This document shows, in pieces, positions 1 through 5,671 of a stretch of DNA of 9,755 nt. Position 1 is the first letter of the stretch. Each line of letters begins with the position of its first letter. Source of the stretch: JAISXK01 sp031549625 (GTDB taxonomy: Bacteria > Bacillota > Clostridia > Christensenellales > CAG-138); contig JAVBPK010000085.1 of the NCBI GenBank assembly GCA_031549625.1, positions 1 to 9,755 of the forward strand, written 5' to 3'. The notes under the pieces are model-generated. The model did no database searches. It saw only the letters and a program-made list of their open reading frames with translations, and was not told where the DNA came from. Both the position numbers and the translations under genes were made by a program.

Positions 1-81
1 CGACATGTGTGTGTTTTTTTCCTTAAACGAAATTAAATGGGCGGGGCTTATCAAAAAACTGTAAACTCTTGCCTAACACAC

Positions 82-108
82 GGGGGGGCCCCCCAAACGC
101 GGGCGCCC
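82..108. repeat. G/C-rich palindromic block in the operon leader
   Basis: Seven G are followed directly by six C (82-94), giving the perfect palindrome GGGGGGCCCCCC at 83-94. Six bases later comes a second palindrome, GGGCGCCC (101-108). Homopolymer blocks like this are rare in the surrounding sequence and lie 50-75 bases before the first start codon. They could be a regulatory-protein site, a phase-variable tract or a structured leader element. An assembly error in the homopolymer is also possible. No function can be assigned. Confidence 0.5.
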
Positions 109-127
109 ACGCCCTGTTTACGCCAGA

Positions 128-143
128 CGTTAAAAAAATAACG
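128..143 (+). repeat. Short inverted repeat next to the first ribosome binding site
   Basis: CGTTA (128-132) and TAACG (139-143) are exact inverted copies separated by six A. The repeat ends four bases before GGAGG of the first gene. It could be a small operator or weak RNA hairpin. Five-base arms are short enough to occur by chance, so this is only a candidate. Confidence 0.25.
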
Positions 144-157
144 GCCGGAGGTGTTTC

Positions 158-973
158 ATGAACAAACTCTCTCAAACAGTGCCATACCAATTCGACACCG
201 TGTTTTCGCCTTTTATTGCGACGGAATTCGAAAATGCGCTTGATTTTTTAAAGCAGGCGGGCTTCACTGGCGTAGAAGTAGCGGTAGCGCGCCCGCAAGA
301 TGTCGACAGCGACAAGTTAAACAGGCAGGTAACAGACCGGGGGCTAAGCATAACGACACTTTCAACGGGACAAGCGTATGGATTGTACAGTGTATTTCTC
401 GCTTCTGCAGACAAAGAAAAGCGCGATAGCGCGGTTCAATTCGTGAAAGGACATGTGGATTTATCCGCGCAAACTGGCTTTCCAATAGTGACAATTGGAT
501 TGCTTCGCGGTAAAATAGAAACTGGGGAAATTTCTGCATTAAAGAAGAATTTTAAAGAAGCGCTCTTGCCATGTATCGATTATGCCGGAGAACGCAATGT
601 ACGGCTGCAAATCGAACCCATAAGCAAGGCGGAAACGGTCCTCATCAATTCGACATATGAGGGGCTGGAATTTCTAAACGAGCTGGACGATCCTTCCAAT
701 GTGGGTATCCTTTACGATACATACCATTCCAATCTGGAAGATGGCGGCATGATTGCGGCCATCGAGGCTGCGGCGGGCCGCATATTTAATGTCCATTTTG
801 CGGATTCGCACAGGGGCCTGCCCGGATATGGTGACATAGATTTTAAATCGGTATATCAGGCGATACAAAACACCGGATACCAGGGCGCGTATGCGCTCGA
901 AACGTTGGCTATTCCATCCGTGGAATTTGTGAATGCGCATTGTTATGAGTGCTTGGAAGCAATCATTAAATAA
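158..973 (+). CDS. IolO-like sugar-acid epimerase (xylose isomerase-like TIM barrel)
   Basis: A 271-residue protein of the AP-endonuclease-2/xylose-isomerase-like TIM-barrel family, whose members are cytosolic divalent-metal sugar isomerases and epimerases. The usual metal ligands can be placed at Glu153 (IEPIS), Asp187 (YDTYH), His213 (NVHFADSHR) and Glu248 (ALETLA). His190 and Arg219 lie in the expected substrate-binding segments. From memory, the blocks STGQAY (69-74), GLLRG (114-118), IEP...ET..IN and ADSHRGLPGYGDIDF (215-229) match Thermotoga maritima IolO, the 5-keto-L-gluconate epimerase that forms D-tagaturonate, better than generic hydroxypyruvate isomerase. Length is normal and no signal peptide is seen. 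The start has GGAGG six bases upstream. An iolG-like gene follows 18 bases downstream, which supports a role in inositol or keto-uronate metabolism. Family membership is firm; the exact substrate is inferred, and another ketose or keto-acid 3-epimerase is possible. Confidence 0.8.
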   Translation: MNKLSQTVPYQFDTVFSPFIATEFENALDFLKQAGFTGVEVAVARPQDVDSDKLNRQVTDRGLSITTLSTGQAYGLYSVFLASADKEKRDSAVQFVKGHVDLSAQTGFPIVTIGLLRGKIETGEISALKKNFKEALLPCIDYAGERNVRLQIEPISKAETVLINSTYEGLEFLNELDDPSNVGILYDTYHSNLEDGGMIAAIEAAAGRIFNVHFADSHRGLPGYGDIDFKSVYQAIQNTGYQGAYALETLAIPSVEFVNAHCYECLEAIIK

Positions 974-991
974 ATTTGAGGAGGAGTTCAC

Positions 992-2005
992 ATGATTAAC
1001 ATCGGGATAATTGGCGCGGGGCGCATTGGTCAGGTTCACGGCAAAAGCATATTAACTGGCGTTCCGGAAGCCAGAATAAAAGCGATTGCAGACCCATACC
1101 TGACAAAGCAGGCCGAAGAATGGGCAAAAAGCGTTGGCATTCCCGGCATCTACTTAGACTACAAAGAAATATTAAAAGACCCTGAAATCGATGCGGTTCT
1201 CATCTGCTCATCCACAGATACGCATTGCCCGGTTTCGTTGGAAGCGATTGCGGCCGGCAAGCATGTGTTCTGCGAAAAGCCCATCGATCATGATTTAGGC
1301 AACATACAGAAGGTCATCTCGGCGCTGGAAGGCAAAAAGCTGAAATATCAAGTTGGCTTTAACCGCCGCTTCGATCACAATTTCCGCGCTCTGCGCAACG
1401 CGGTTGCAGAGGGGAAAATCGGCGATACGCATATCATTCGGGTCACTTCCCGCGATCCCGCTCCACCACCGATCGAATACGTCAAAGTATCTGGCGGGCT
1501 ATTTATGGATATGATGATTCATGACTTCGATATGGTACGCTACCTGTCTGGTTCCGAAGCGGAAGAAATATACGCGCAGGGCGCTGTGTTGGTTGACAAG
1601 GCGATCGGCGAAGCCGGCGATATCGATACAGCCATTGTAACTATCAAACTGAAAAACGGCGCGCTTGCCGTTATCGAAAACTCCCGCAAAGCGGTATACG
1701 GCTACGATCAGCGTGCGGAAGTGTTCGGCACAAAAGGCGCGGTTGCAAATGGAAACGACATGCCGTCCACTGCCATACTCAGCACAGAATCTGGCGTTTG
1801 CGGCGAAAAGCCGATGTATTTCTTCCTGGAACGCTACATGGCGGCCTATCAGGCGGAAGTGCAGTCATTTGTGCGGGCTATCGTAGAGGATAAGCAGACT
1901 GAAGTCACCGTGGATGATGGTCTGAAGCCGGTTTTAATGGCTATGGCAGCAAAGAAATCCCTGCAAGAGGGCAGGCCGGTGAAATTAAGCGAAATAAAGG
2001 CATAA
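992..2005 (+). CDS. iolG: Inositol 2-dehydrogenase-like oxidoreductase (Gfo/Idh/MocA family)
   Basis: A 337-residue cytosolic NAD-dependent dehydrogenase. The N-terminal Rossmann fold carries GIIGAGRIG (5-13), with Asp34 after the second strand favouring NAD over NADP. The catalytic lysine lies in CEKP (Lys96). The C-terminal domain has the inositol-dehydrogenase-type blocks VGFNRRFD (121-128), TSRDPAPPP (152-160) and SGGLFMDMMIHDFDM, giving the catalytic pair Asp173/His177 at the spacing of Bacillus IolG. NSRKAVYGYDQRAEVFG is also typical. Known family members oxidise myo-inositol to 2-keto-myo-inositol; scyllo-inositol and some sugars are alternatives. The start has GAGGAGGAG just upstream. 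No inosose dehydratase, hydrolase or other iol gene is in the window except the IolO-like gene before it. Family and IolG-like subgroup are well supported; the true substrate is less sure. Confidence 0.85.
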   Translation: MINIGIIGAGRIGQVHGKSILTGVPEARIKAIADPYLTKQAEEWAKSVGIPGIYLDYKEILKDPEIDAVLICSSTDTHCPVSLEAIAAGKHVFCEKPIDHDLGNIQKVISALEGKKLKYQVGFNRRFDHNFRALRNAVAEGKIGDTHIIRVTSRDPAPPPIEYVKVSGGLFMDMMIHDFDMVRYLSGSEAEEIYAQGAVLVDKAIGEAGDIDTAIVTIKLKNGALAVIENSRKAVYGYDQRAEVFGTKGAVANGNDMPSTAILSTESGVCGEKPMYFFLERYMAAYQAEVQSFVRAIVEDKQTEVTVDDGLKPVLMAMAAKKSLQEGRPVKLSEIKA

Positions 2006-2010
2006 CCTAC

Positions 2011-2020
2011 GAGGAGGGGG
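2011..2020 (+). promoter_or_regulatory. Ribosome binding site supporting a GTG start
   Basis: GAGGAGGGGG ends six bases before GTG at 2027. This very strong site, together with the family motifs beginning around residue 11, supports the rare GTG start of the kinase gene rather than a later ATG inside the conserved domain. Confidence 0.75.
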
Positions 2021-2026
2021 CAAAAC

Positions 2027-3106
2027 GTGAATTTGAAACAAAGGGAAAATAGCAAAATAGCTCTGATGTCGCCCACAAGCATGGGTGTGCGCATCACGCC
2101 GGTCACACGGCAGCCGGTGCATACAAGCGATCAATATTTCATGCAGGCAACGAGCGCGGAAAGCAATGTGTTGAGCGTAGCGGCGTCACTGGGCTTACCC
2201 ACAAAAGTATTGACAACATTTGTGGCTGGCAGCCCTATTGCGCAATTCATAAAAAATGATCTGGGCAGCCGTCATATCGCGTATGAAGGTCCGGAAGTAC
2301 CGCAGGGCGGTCCTTGGGGGTACCGGCATCAGTTCAATATCGCCGACAGCGGGTATGGCATGCGCGGCCCGCGTGTACACAACGATCGCGCCGGCGAAGT
2401 TGGCCGTACGCTCAACGTAAAAGATTTTGACCTGGATCGCATATTTGGTCAAGAGGGTGTGCGTATTTTGCATCTATCCGGCTTGATTGGCGCGCTATCG
2501 CAAGACACGAGCAAATTCTGCCTGGAGCTTGCGCGCGCAGCCAAAAAGCATGGCACATTGATTTCGTTCGATCTCAATTATCGGGCGTCGTTCTGGAAAG
2601 GCCGCGAGGACGAATTGTACGCAATCTTTTCAGAAATCGCGGGCATATCCGATATCCTCATTGGCAACGAAGAAGATTTTCAGCTGGCGCTGCGTGTGCA
2701 GGGGCCGGAGGCAGGCGGCAAGGATATCGCCGCAAAGATCGAAAGCTTCAAGGGCATGATTATGCGGGTAAAAGAAACGTACCCCAATGCTTCCTTGTTT
2801 GCTACAACGCTTCGTCAGGTGCTCTCCGCAAACGAGCATAAATGGGGAGCCATTTTGCTGGAAGGCACGGAATGGCAGGTCGTGGAACCGCGCAGCATTC
2901 CGGTGTTGGATCGCATCGGCGGCGGCGACGGGTTTGTCGGCGGGCTGTTGTATGGTGTGCTGCAAAATTTCTCCGCCGAAGACGCGCTGCACTTCGGCTG
3001 GGCAAGCGGCGCTCTGGCGACAACCATGGTGCAAGACTTTGCGCTTCCCGCGGACGAAGAACAGGTTTGGAGCATATGGGAAGGCAACGCGCGTGTAAAG
3101 CGCTAA
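2027..3106 (+). CDS. PfkB-family carbohydrate kinase, probable sugar-acid kinase
   Basis: A 359-residue ribokinase/PfkB-fold ATP-dependent sugar kinase. The C-terminal ATP-binding signature is DRIGGGDGF (295-303), with Asp301 as the catalytic base; the usual GAGD is GGGD here. SFDLNYRASFW (180-190), NEED (214-217) and TLRQ (261-264) resemble 2-keto-3-deoxygluconate (KDG) kinases. The N-terminal half is unusual: SPTSMGVRITP (15-25), TSAESN (42-47), and a long dense block from Gly94 to Arg127 (QGGPWGYRHQFNIADSGYG followed by RGPRVHNDRAGEVGR). This differs from ordinary KdgK, and I recall it as a distinct PfkB subgroup in Clostridia. The start is GTG with a strong RBS. It sits between iolG and gnd, so gluconate to 6-phosphogluconate is an attractive activity; KDG, fructuronate or 5-keto-gluconate phosphorylation are alternatives. 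Fold is certain; substrate is inferred. Confidence 0.8.
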   Translation: MNLKQRENSKIALMSPTSMGVRITPVTRQPVHTSDQYFMQATSAESNVLSVAASLGLPTKVLTTFVAGSPIAQFIKNDLGSRHIAYEGPEVPQGGPWGYRHQFNIADSGYGMRGPRVHNDRAGEVGRTLNVKDFDLDRIFGQEGVRILHLSGLIGALSQDTSKFCLELARAAKKHGTLISFDLNYRASFWKGREDELYAIFSEIAGISDILIGNEEDFQLALRVQGPEAGGKDIAAKIESFKGMIMRVKETYPNASLFATTLRQVLSANEHKWGAILLEGTEWQVVEPRSIPVLDRIGGGDGFVGGLLYGVLQNFSAEDALHFGWASGALATTMVQDFALPADEEQVWSIWEGNARVKR

Positions 3107-3139
3107 TAGTATATCATCGATAATTGGAGGTGGATATAA

Positions 3140-4594
3140 ATGACAAAAAAAGCGGATATCGGCCTAATCGGCCTTGCGGTTATGGGCGAAAATCTTGTTA
3201 TGAACATGGAAAGCAAAGGCTTTACGGTTGCAGTGTTCAACAGAACCACCAGCAAAGTAACGGACTTTGTAAATGGCCGCGCCAAGGGGAAAAACATCAT
3301 CGGCACCTATTCCCTGCAGGAATTGGCCGATCAATTGGAAAAGCCGCGTAAGGTCATGATGCTGGTCAAAGCCGGCCAGGCGGTAGATGACTTTATCGAA
3401 GCGGTTATTCCTTGCCTGGAAGCTGGCGATATCATCATCGACGGCGGCAACAGCCATTTTCCGGATACCATCCGCCGTACCGCGTATGTGGAAAGCAAGG
3501 GCTTGCTCTACATTGGCACAGGCGTTTCCGGTGGTGAAGAAGGCGCATTGAAGGGGCCGTCCATGATGCCCGGTGGTTCTCCGGCCGCGTGGCCGCATGT
3601 GAAACCCATTTTTCAAGCGATTTGCGCCAAGGTCGAAGACGGTTCGCCTTGCTGCGATTGGGTAGGCGAAAATGGCGCGGGGCATTTCGTAAAGATGGTG
3701 CACAACGGCATCGAATATGGCGATATGCAGCTGATTTGCGAAGCGTACCAGATCATGCGCGACGTATTGGGCATGAGCGCGGCTGAAATGCACGAAGTGT
3801 TCAAAGAATGGAATGAAGGGGACCTGGACAGTTACCTCGTCGAAATCACCCGCGATATTCTGGGCTATAAAGACACGGACGGGAAGGCCATCGTCGATAA
3901 AATTCTGGACACCGCCGGCCAAAAAGGCACAGGCAAATGGACAGGCATCGCGGCCTTGGATGAAGGCGTACCGCTCACGCTCATTGGAGAAGCCGTGTTT
4001 GCGCGTTGCCTGTCTGCCATGAAAGACGAGCGCGTAGAAGCTGCGCGCGTATTTGGGAAAAAGGTGCCTGCGTTCACAGGCGATAAAAAAGCGTTCGTCG
4101 AAGAGCTGCGAAAGGCGCTGTATGCGTCAAAGATTATCTCCTATGCTCAAGGCTATACGCTGATGCGCGCGGCGGCAAAAACATACGGTTGGAATCTCAA
4201 CTACGGCGGCATCGCGCTGATGTGGCGTGGAGGCTGCATCATTCGCTCGGTATTTCTGGGCAAAATCAAAGATGCATTCGATAAAAACCCCGAGCTCTCC
4301 AACCTGTTGCTCGATCCTTTCTTCAAAGAAAAGATTGAAGGCCTTGTGCCCGCGTGGCGCAATGTGGCATCCACAGCGCTGCGCGTAGGCGTTCCTGCTC
4401 CGGCGCTTTGCTCGGCATTGAACTACTTCGACGGATACACCAGCGAGTTTCTGCCTGCAAACCTCTTGCAGGCACAAAGGGACTATTTTGGCGCGCATAC
4501 CTATGAGCGGCTGGATGCGCCGCGTGGCCAGTATTTCCACACAAACTGGACAGGCGAGGGCGGCAATACATCCGCGTCCACGTATACGGTATAA
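3140..4594 (+). CDS. gnd: 6-phosphogluconate dehydrogenase, decarboxylating
   Basis: A full-length 484-residue 6-phosphogluconate dehydrogenase, which oxidatively decarboxylates 6-phosphogluconate to ribulose 5-phosphate and CO2. The Rossmann motif is GLAVMG (11-16). NRTTSK (34-39) is the NADP-type phosphate-binding loop. Substrate and catalytic motifs follow: GVSGGEEGA..GPSMMPGG (128-146) and GHFVKMVHNGIEYGDM, with catalytic Lys185, His188, Asn189 and Tyr193. ILDTAGQKGTGKW and the C-terminal tail LLQAQRDYFGAHTYER..APRGQYFHTNW, which reaches into the partner subunit of the dimer, are intact. GGAGG lies nine bases before ATG. It is placed inside a sugar-acid operon rather than beside zwf or pgl, which suggests that it handles 6-phosphogluconate made from catabolised gluconate and not from glucose 6-phosphate. 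Confidence 0.97.
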   Translation: MTKKADIGLIGLAVMGENLVMNMESKGFTVAVFNRTTSKVTDFVNGRAKGKNIIGTYSLQELADQLEKPRKVMMLVKAGQAVDDFIEAVIPCLEAGDIIIDGGNSHFPDTIRRTAYVESKGLLYIGTGVSGGEEGALKGPSMMPGGSPAAWPHVKPIFQAICAKVEDGSPCCDWVGENGAGHFVKMVHNGIEYGDMQLICEAYQIMRDVLGMSAAEMHEVFKEWNEGDLDSYLVEITRDILGYKDTDGKAIVDKILDTAGQKGTGKWTGIAALDEGVPLTLIGEAVFARCLSAMKDERVEAARVFGKKVPAFTGDKKAFVEELRKALYASKIISYAQGYTLMRAAAKTYGWNLNYGGIALMWRGGCIIRSVFLGKIKDAFDKNPELSNLLLDPFFKEKIEGLVPAWRNVASTALRVGVPAPALCSALNYFDGYTSEFLPANLLQAQRDYFGAHTYERLDAPRGQYFHTNWTGEGGNTSASTYTV

Positions 4595-4612
4595 GCCGCT
4601 TAAAAAAGCGGC
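4595..4612 (+). terminator. Hairpin immediately after gnd
   Basis: GCCGCTT and AAGCGGC form a perfect 7-bp stem with an AAAA loop starting at the base after the gnd stop codon. It is followed by GCCATGAT, not a T run, so it is unlikely to be an efficient intrinsic terminator alone. It more probably protects or processes the upstream mRNA, or works with the larger structure at 4632-4690. Confidence 0.5.
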
Positions 4613-4631
4613 GCCATGATAACACACAAAG

Positions 4632-4690
4632 GTTGCTATGCAACGCGTTGCTGTTGCGGGGCAAGTGAAATGCTTGTTCCGCAGCGGCAA
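4632..4690 (+). promoter_or_regulatory. Structured RNA element between gnd and the uxuB-like gene
   Basis: Bases 4648-4665 pair with 4673-4690 without interruption: 18 base pairs, four of them G-U, around the 7-base loop TGAAATG. Because the G-U pairs would be A-C mismatches in the opposite transcript, the structure is suited to plus-strand RNA. Directly upstream, GTTGC (4632-4636) pairs with GCAAC (4640-4644). The same GCAAC is also half of the palindrome GCAACGCGTTGC (4640-4651), whose right half overlaps the base of the long stem, so competing folds are possible. The 51 bases after the stem lead to AGGAGG (4727-4732) and the next start. GCTTTTGG follows the stem but there is no good T tract. 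It could be an attenuator, an mRNA stabiliser or processing site; it matches no riboswitch I recognise. Confidence 0.55.
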
Positions 4691-4741
4691 ATGAGCTTTT
4701 GGCACCATAGATAGAAATGTCATTTTAGGAGGATCAAAACC

Positions 4742-5593
4742 ATGAAGATACCATTTACACCGGACTTAAACGGCAAGGTGGCCGTCGTCACAGGGGGCGC
4801 AGGCGTGCTTTGCGCTATGTTTGCCCGCGCGATTGCCGCGTGCGGCGCAAAAGTGGCCATACTCGATTTGGCGGATGATAAAGCGCAGCTGGTCGCCGAC
4901 GAGATCAAGGCGGATGGCGGCGAAGCCATGGCGGTCAAGGTCAACGTACTCGAAAAAGAAAGTGTCGAAGCGGCGCATCAGGCCGTTTTAAAAGCATACG
5001 GAAAGTGCGACATACTGCTAAACGGCGCGGGCGGGAACAATCCGCGCGCAACTTGTGATGATGAGTTTTTCAGTGCGGCGACACTTGCCGATCCCGAAAA
5101 GAAAAGCTTCTTCGATCTCGATCCGGCTGGGTTCAATTTTGTGTTCGGCCTGAATTTTACAGGCACATTGCTGCCTACCCAGTCATTTGCCATTGACATG
5201 GTCGAAAAGCCCGGCGCAGTCATCATCAATGTTTCATCCATGAATGCGTTTACGCCGCTTACAAAGATTCCCGCGTATTCCGCTGCGAAGGCGGCGATTT
5301 CCAATTTTACGCAATGGCTTGCAGTTCATTTCGCAAAGTGCGGCGTACGTGTAAACGCTATCGCGCCCGGCTTTTTCTCTACGGCGCAAAACGCCGCGCT
5401 GCTTTGGAACGCGGACGGCACGCCTACAGCGCGCACGCAAAAAATCCTCAACAACACGCCGATGGGGCGCTTTGGCGAATCAGAAGAGCTCGTGGGAACG
5501 CTGCTGTGGTTGATAGACAACGAATGCTCCGGCTTTGTGACGGGTGTGGTTGTTCCTGTTGACGGCGGGTTCTCTGCTTATTCGGGCGTATAA
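4742..5593 (+). CDS. uxuB: UxuB-like SDR oxidoreductase: D-fructuronate reductase / D-mannonate oxidoreductase
   Basis: A 283-residue cytosolic short-chain dehydrogenase. The cofactor motif is TGGAGVL (17-23), with Asp42 ending the second strand, which favours NAD. NGAGG (94-98) is the structural NAG-type motif, Ser165/Ser166 supply the catalytic serine, and YSAAK gives Tyr179 and Lys183. The blocks LLPTQSFA.DMV, INVSSMNAFTPLTKIPAYS (162-180), SNFTQWLAVHFA, APGFFSTAQN and VPVDGGFSAYSGV match the SDR-type D-mannonate oxidoreductase seen in Bacillus subtilis UxuB (YjmF) and related proteins, not the unrelated long-chain E. coli UxuB. The reaction interconverts D-fructuronate and D-mannonate. 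AGGAGG lies nine bases before ATG. The 147-base gap from gnd is rich in RNA structure. uxaC, uxuA and kdgA, the usual partners, are not in this window. Confidence 0.85.
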   Translation: MKIPFTPDLNGKVAVVTGGAGVLCAMFARAIAACGAKVAILDLADDKAQLVADEIKADGGEAMAVKVNVLEKESVEAAHQAVLKAYGKCDILLNGAGGNNPRATCDDEFFSAATLADPEKKSFFDLDPAGFNFVFGLNFTGTLLPTQSFAIDMVEKPGAVIINVSSMNAFTPLTKIPAYSAAKAAISNFTQWLAVHFAKCGVRVNAIAPGFFSTAQNAALLWNADGTPTARTQKILNNTPMGRFGESEELVGTLLWLIDNECSGFVTGVVVPVDGGFSAYSGV

Positions 5594-5606
5594 TTGCGTT
5601 TCACCA

Positions 5607-5642
5607 GAAAGGCTGTGCCCGCTATTGCGGGCATAGCCTTTC
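5607..5642 (+). terminator. Strong hairpin between the uxuB-like and larA-like genes
   Basis: GAAAGGCTGTGCCCGC (5607-5622) pairs with GCGGGCATAGCCTTTC (5627-5642): 16 uninterrupted base pairs with one G-U pair and a TATT loop. The AAA/TTT flanks are terminator-like, but the sequence after it (GTTCAATC) has only a poor T tract. Only 29 bases separate the hairpin from the next start and no promoter is visible in them, so read-through is needed to express the downstream gene. It is best seen as a partial terminator or mRNA stabiliser that lowers expression of the last gene. Confidence 0.65.
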
Positions 5643-5659
5643 GTTCAATCATAAATTTT

Positions 5660-5665
5660 GGAGGG
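5660..5665 (+). promoter_or_regulatory. Ribosome binding site that sets the larA-like start
   Basis: GGAGGG lies six bases before ATG at 5672. It decides against the in-frame TTG at 5594, which directly abuts the previous stop codon, has no such site, and would make 26 extra residues encoded across the hairpin at 5607-5642. Confidence 0.85.
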
Positions 5666-5671
5666 CCAACT

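Larger units (their letters stand above)
1..157. other. Intergenic region upstream of the sugar-acid operon
   Basis: No gene is visible here. The first 20 bases end in a run of seven T (14-20), which could be the tail of a terminator for a gene off the left edge, but its stem is not in the window. The region then holds an A/T-rich stretch (23-67), a very G/C-rich palindromic block (82-108), a small inverted repeat (128-143) and the ribosome binding site of the first gene (GGAGG, 147-151). GTAAAC (61-66) and GTTTAC (116-121) are inverted copies of one another 49 bases apart and could be operator half-sites, but six bases is weak evidence. No convincing -35/-10 pair was found, although the operon promoter is probably here or just to the left. 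Confidence 0.5.

Noticed and set aside
59..73. Possible catabolite-repression (cre) site around CTGTAAACTCTTGCC
   Set aside because: Only part of the cre consensus fits: the central CG is absent and both end positions fail, so it was not listed as a CcpA site.
3107..3139. ATCGAT-centred palindrome between the kinase gene and gnd
   Set aside because: The arms are very short and the 33-base gap is fully accounted for by the ribosome binding site of gnd.
3164..3922. 252-residue open frame on the minus strand opposite gnd
   Set aside because: It is antisense to a full-length, motif-complete gnd, has no recognisable domain, and is explained by the codon bias of the plus-strand gene.
4127..4723. 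198-residue minus-strand open frame spanning the end of gnd and the following gap
   Set aside because: It lies mostly opposite gnd, crosses the structured intergenic RNA region, and shows no recognisable protein motif.
5594..5671. In-frame upstream TTG start giving the LarA-like protein 26 extra residues
   Set aside because: The TTG directly follows the previous stop codon, has no ribosome binding site of its own, and the extension is encoded by the 16-bp hairpin. GGAGGG six bases before ATG 5672 marks the real start.
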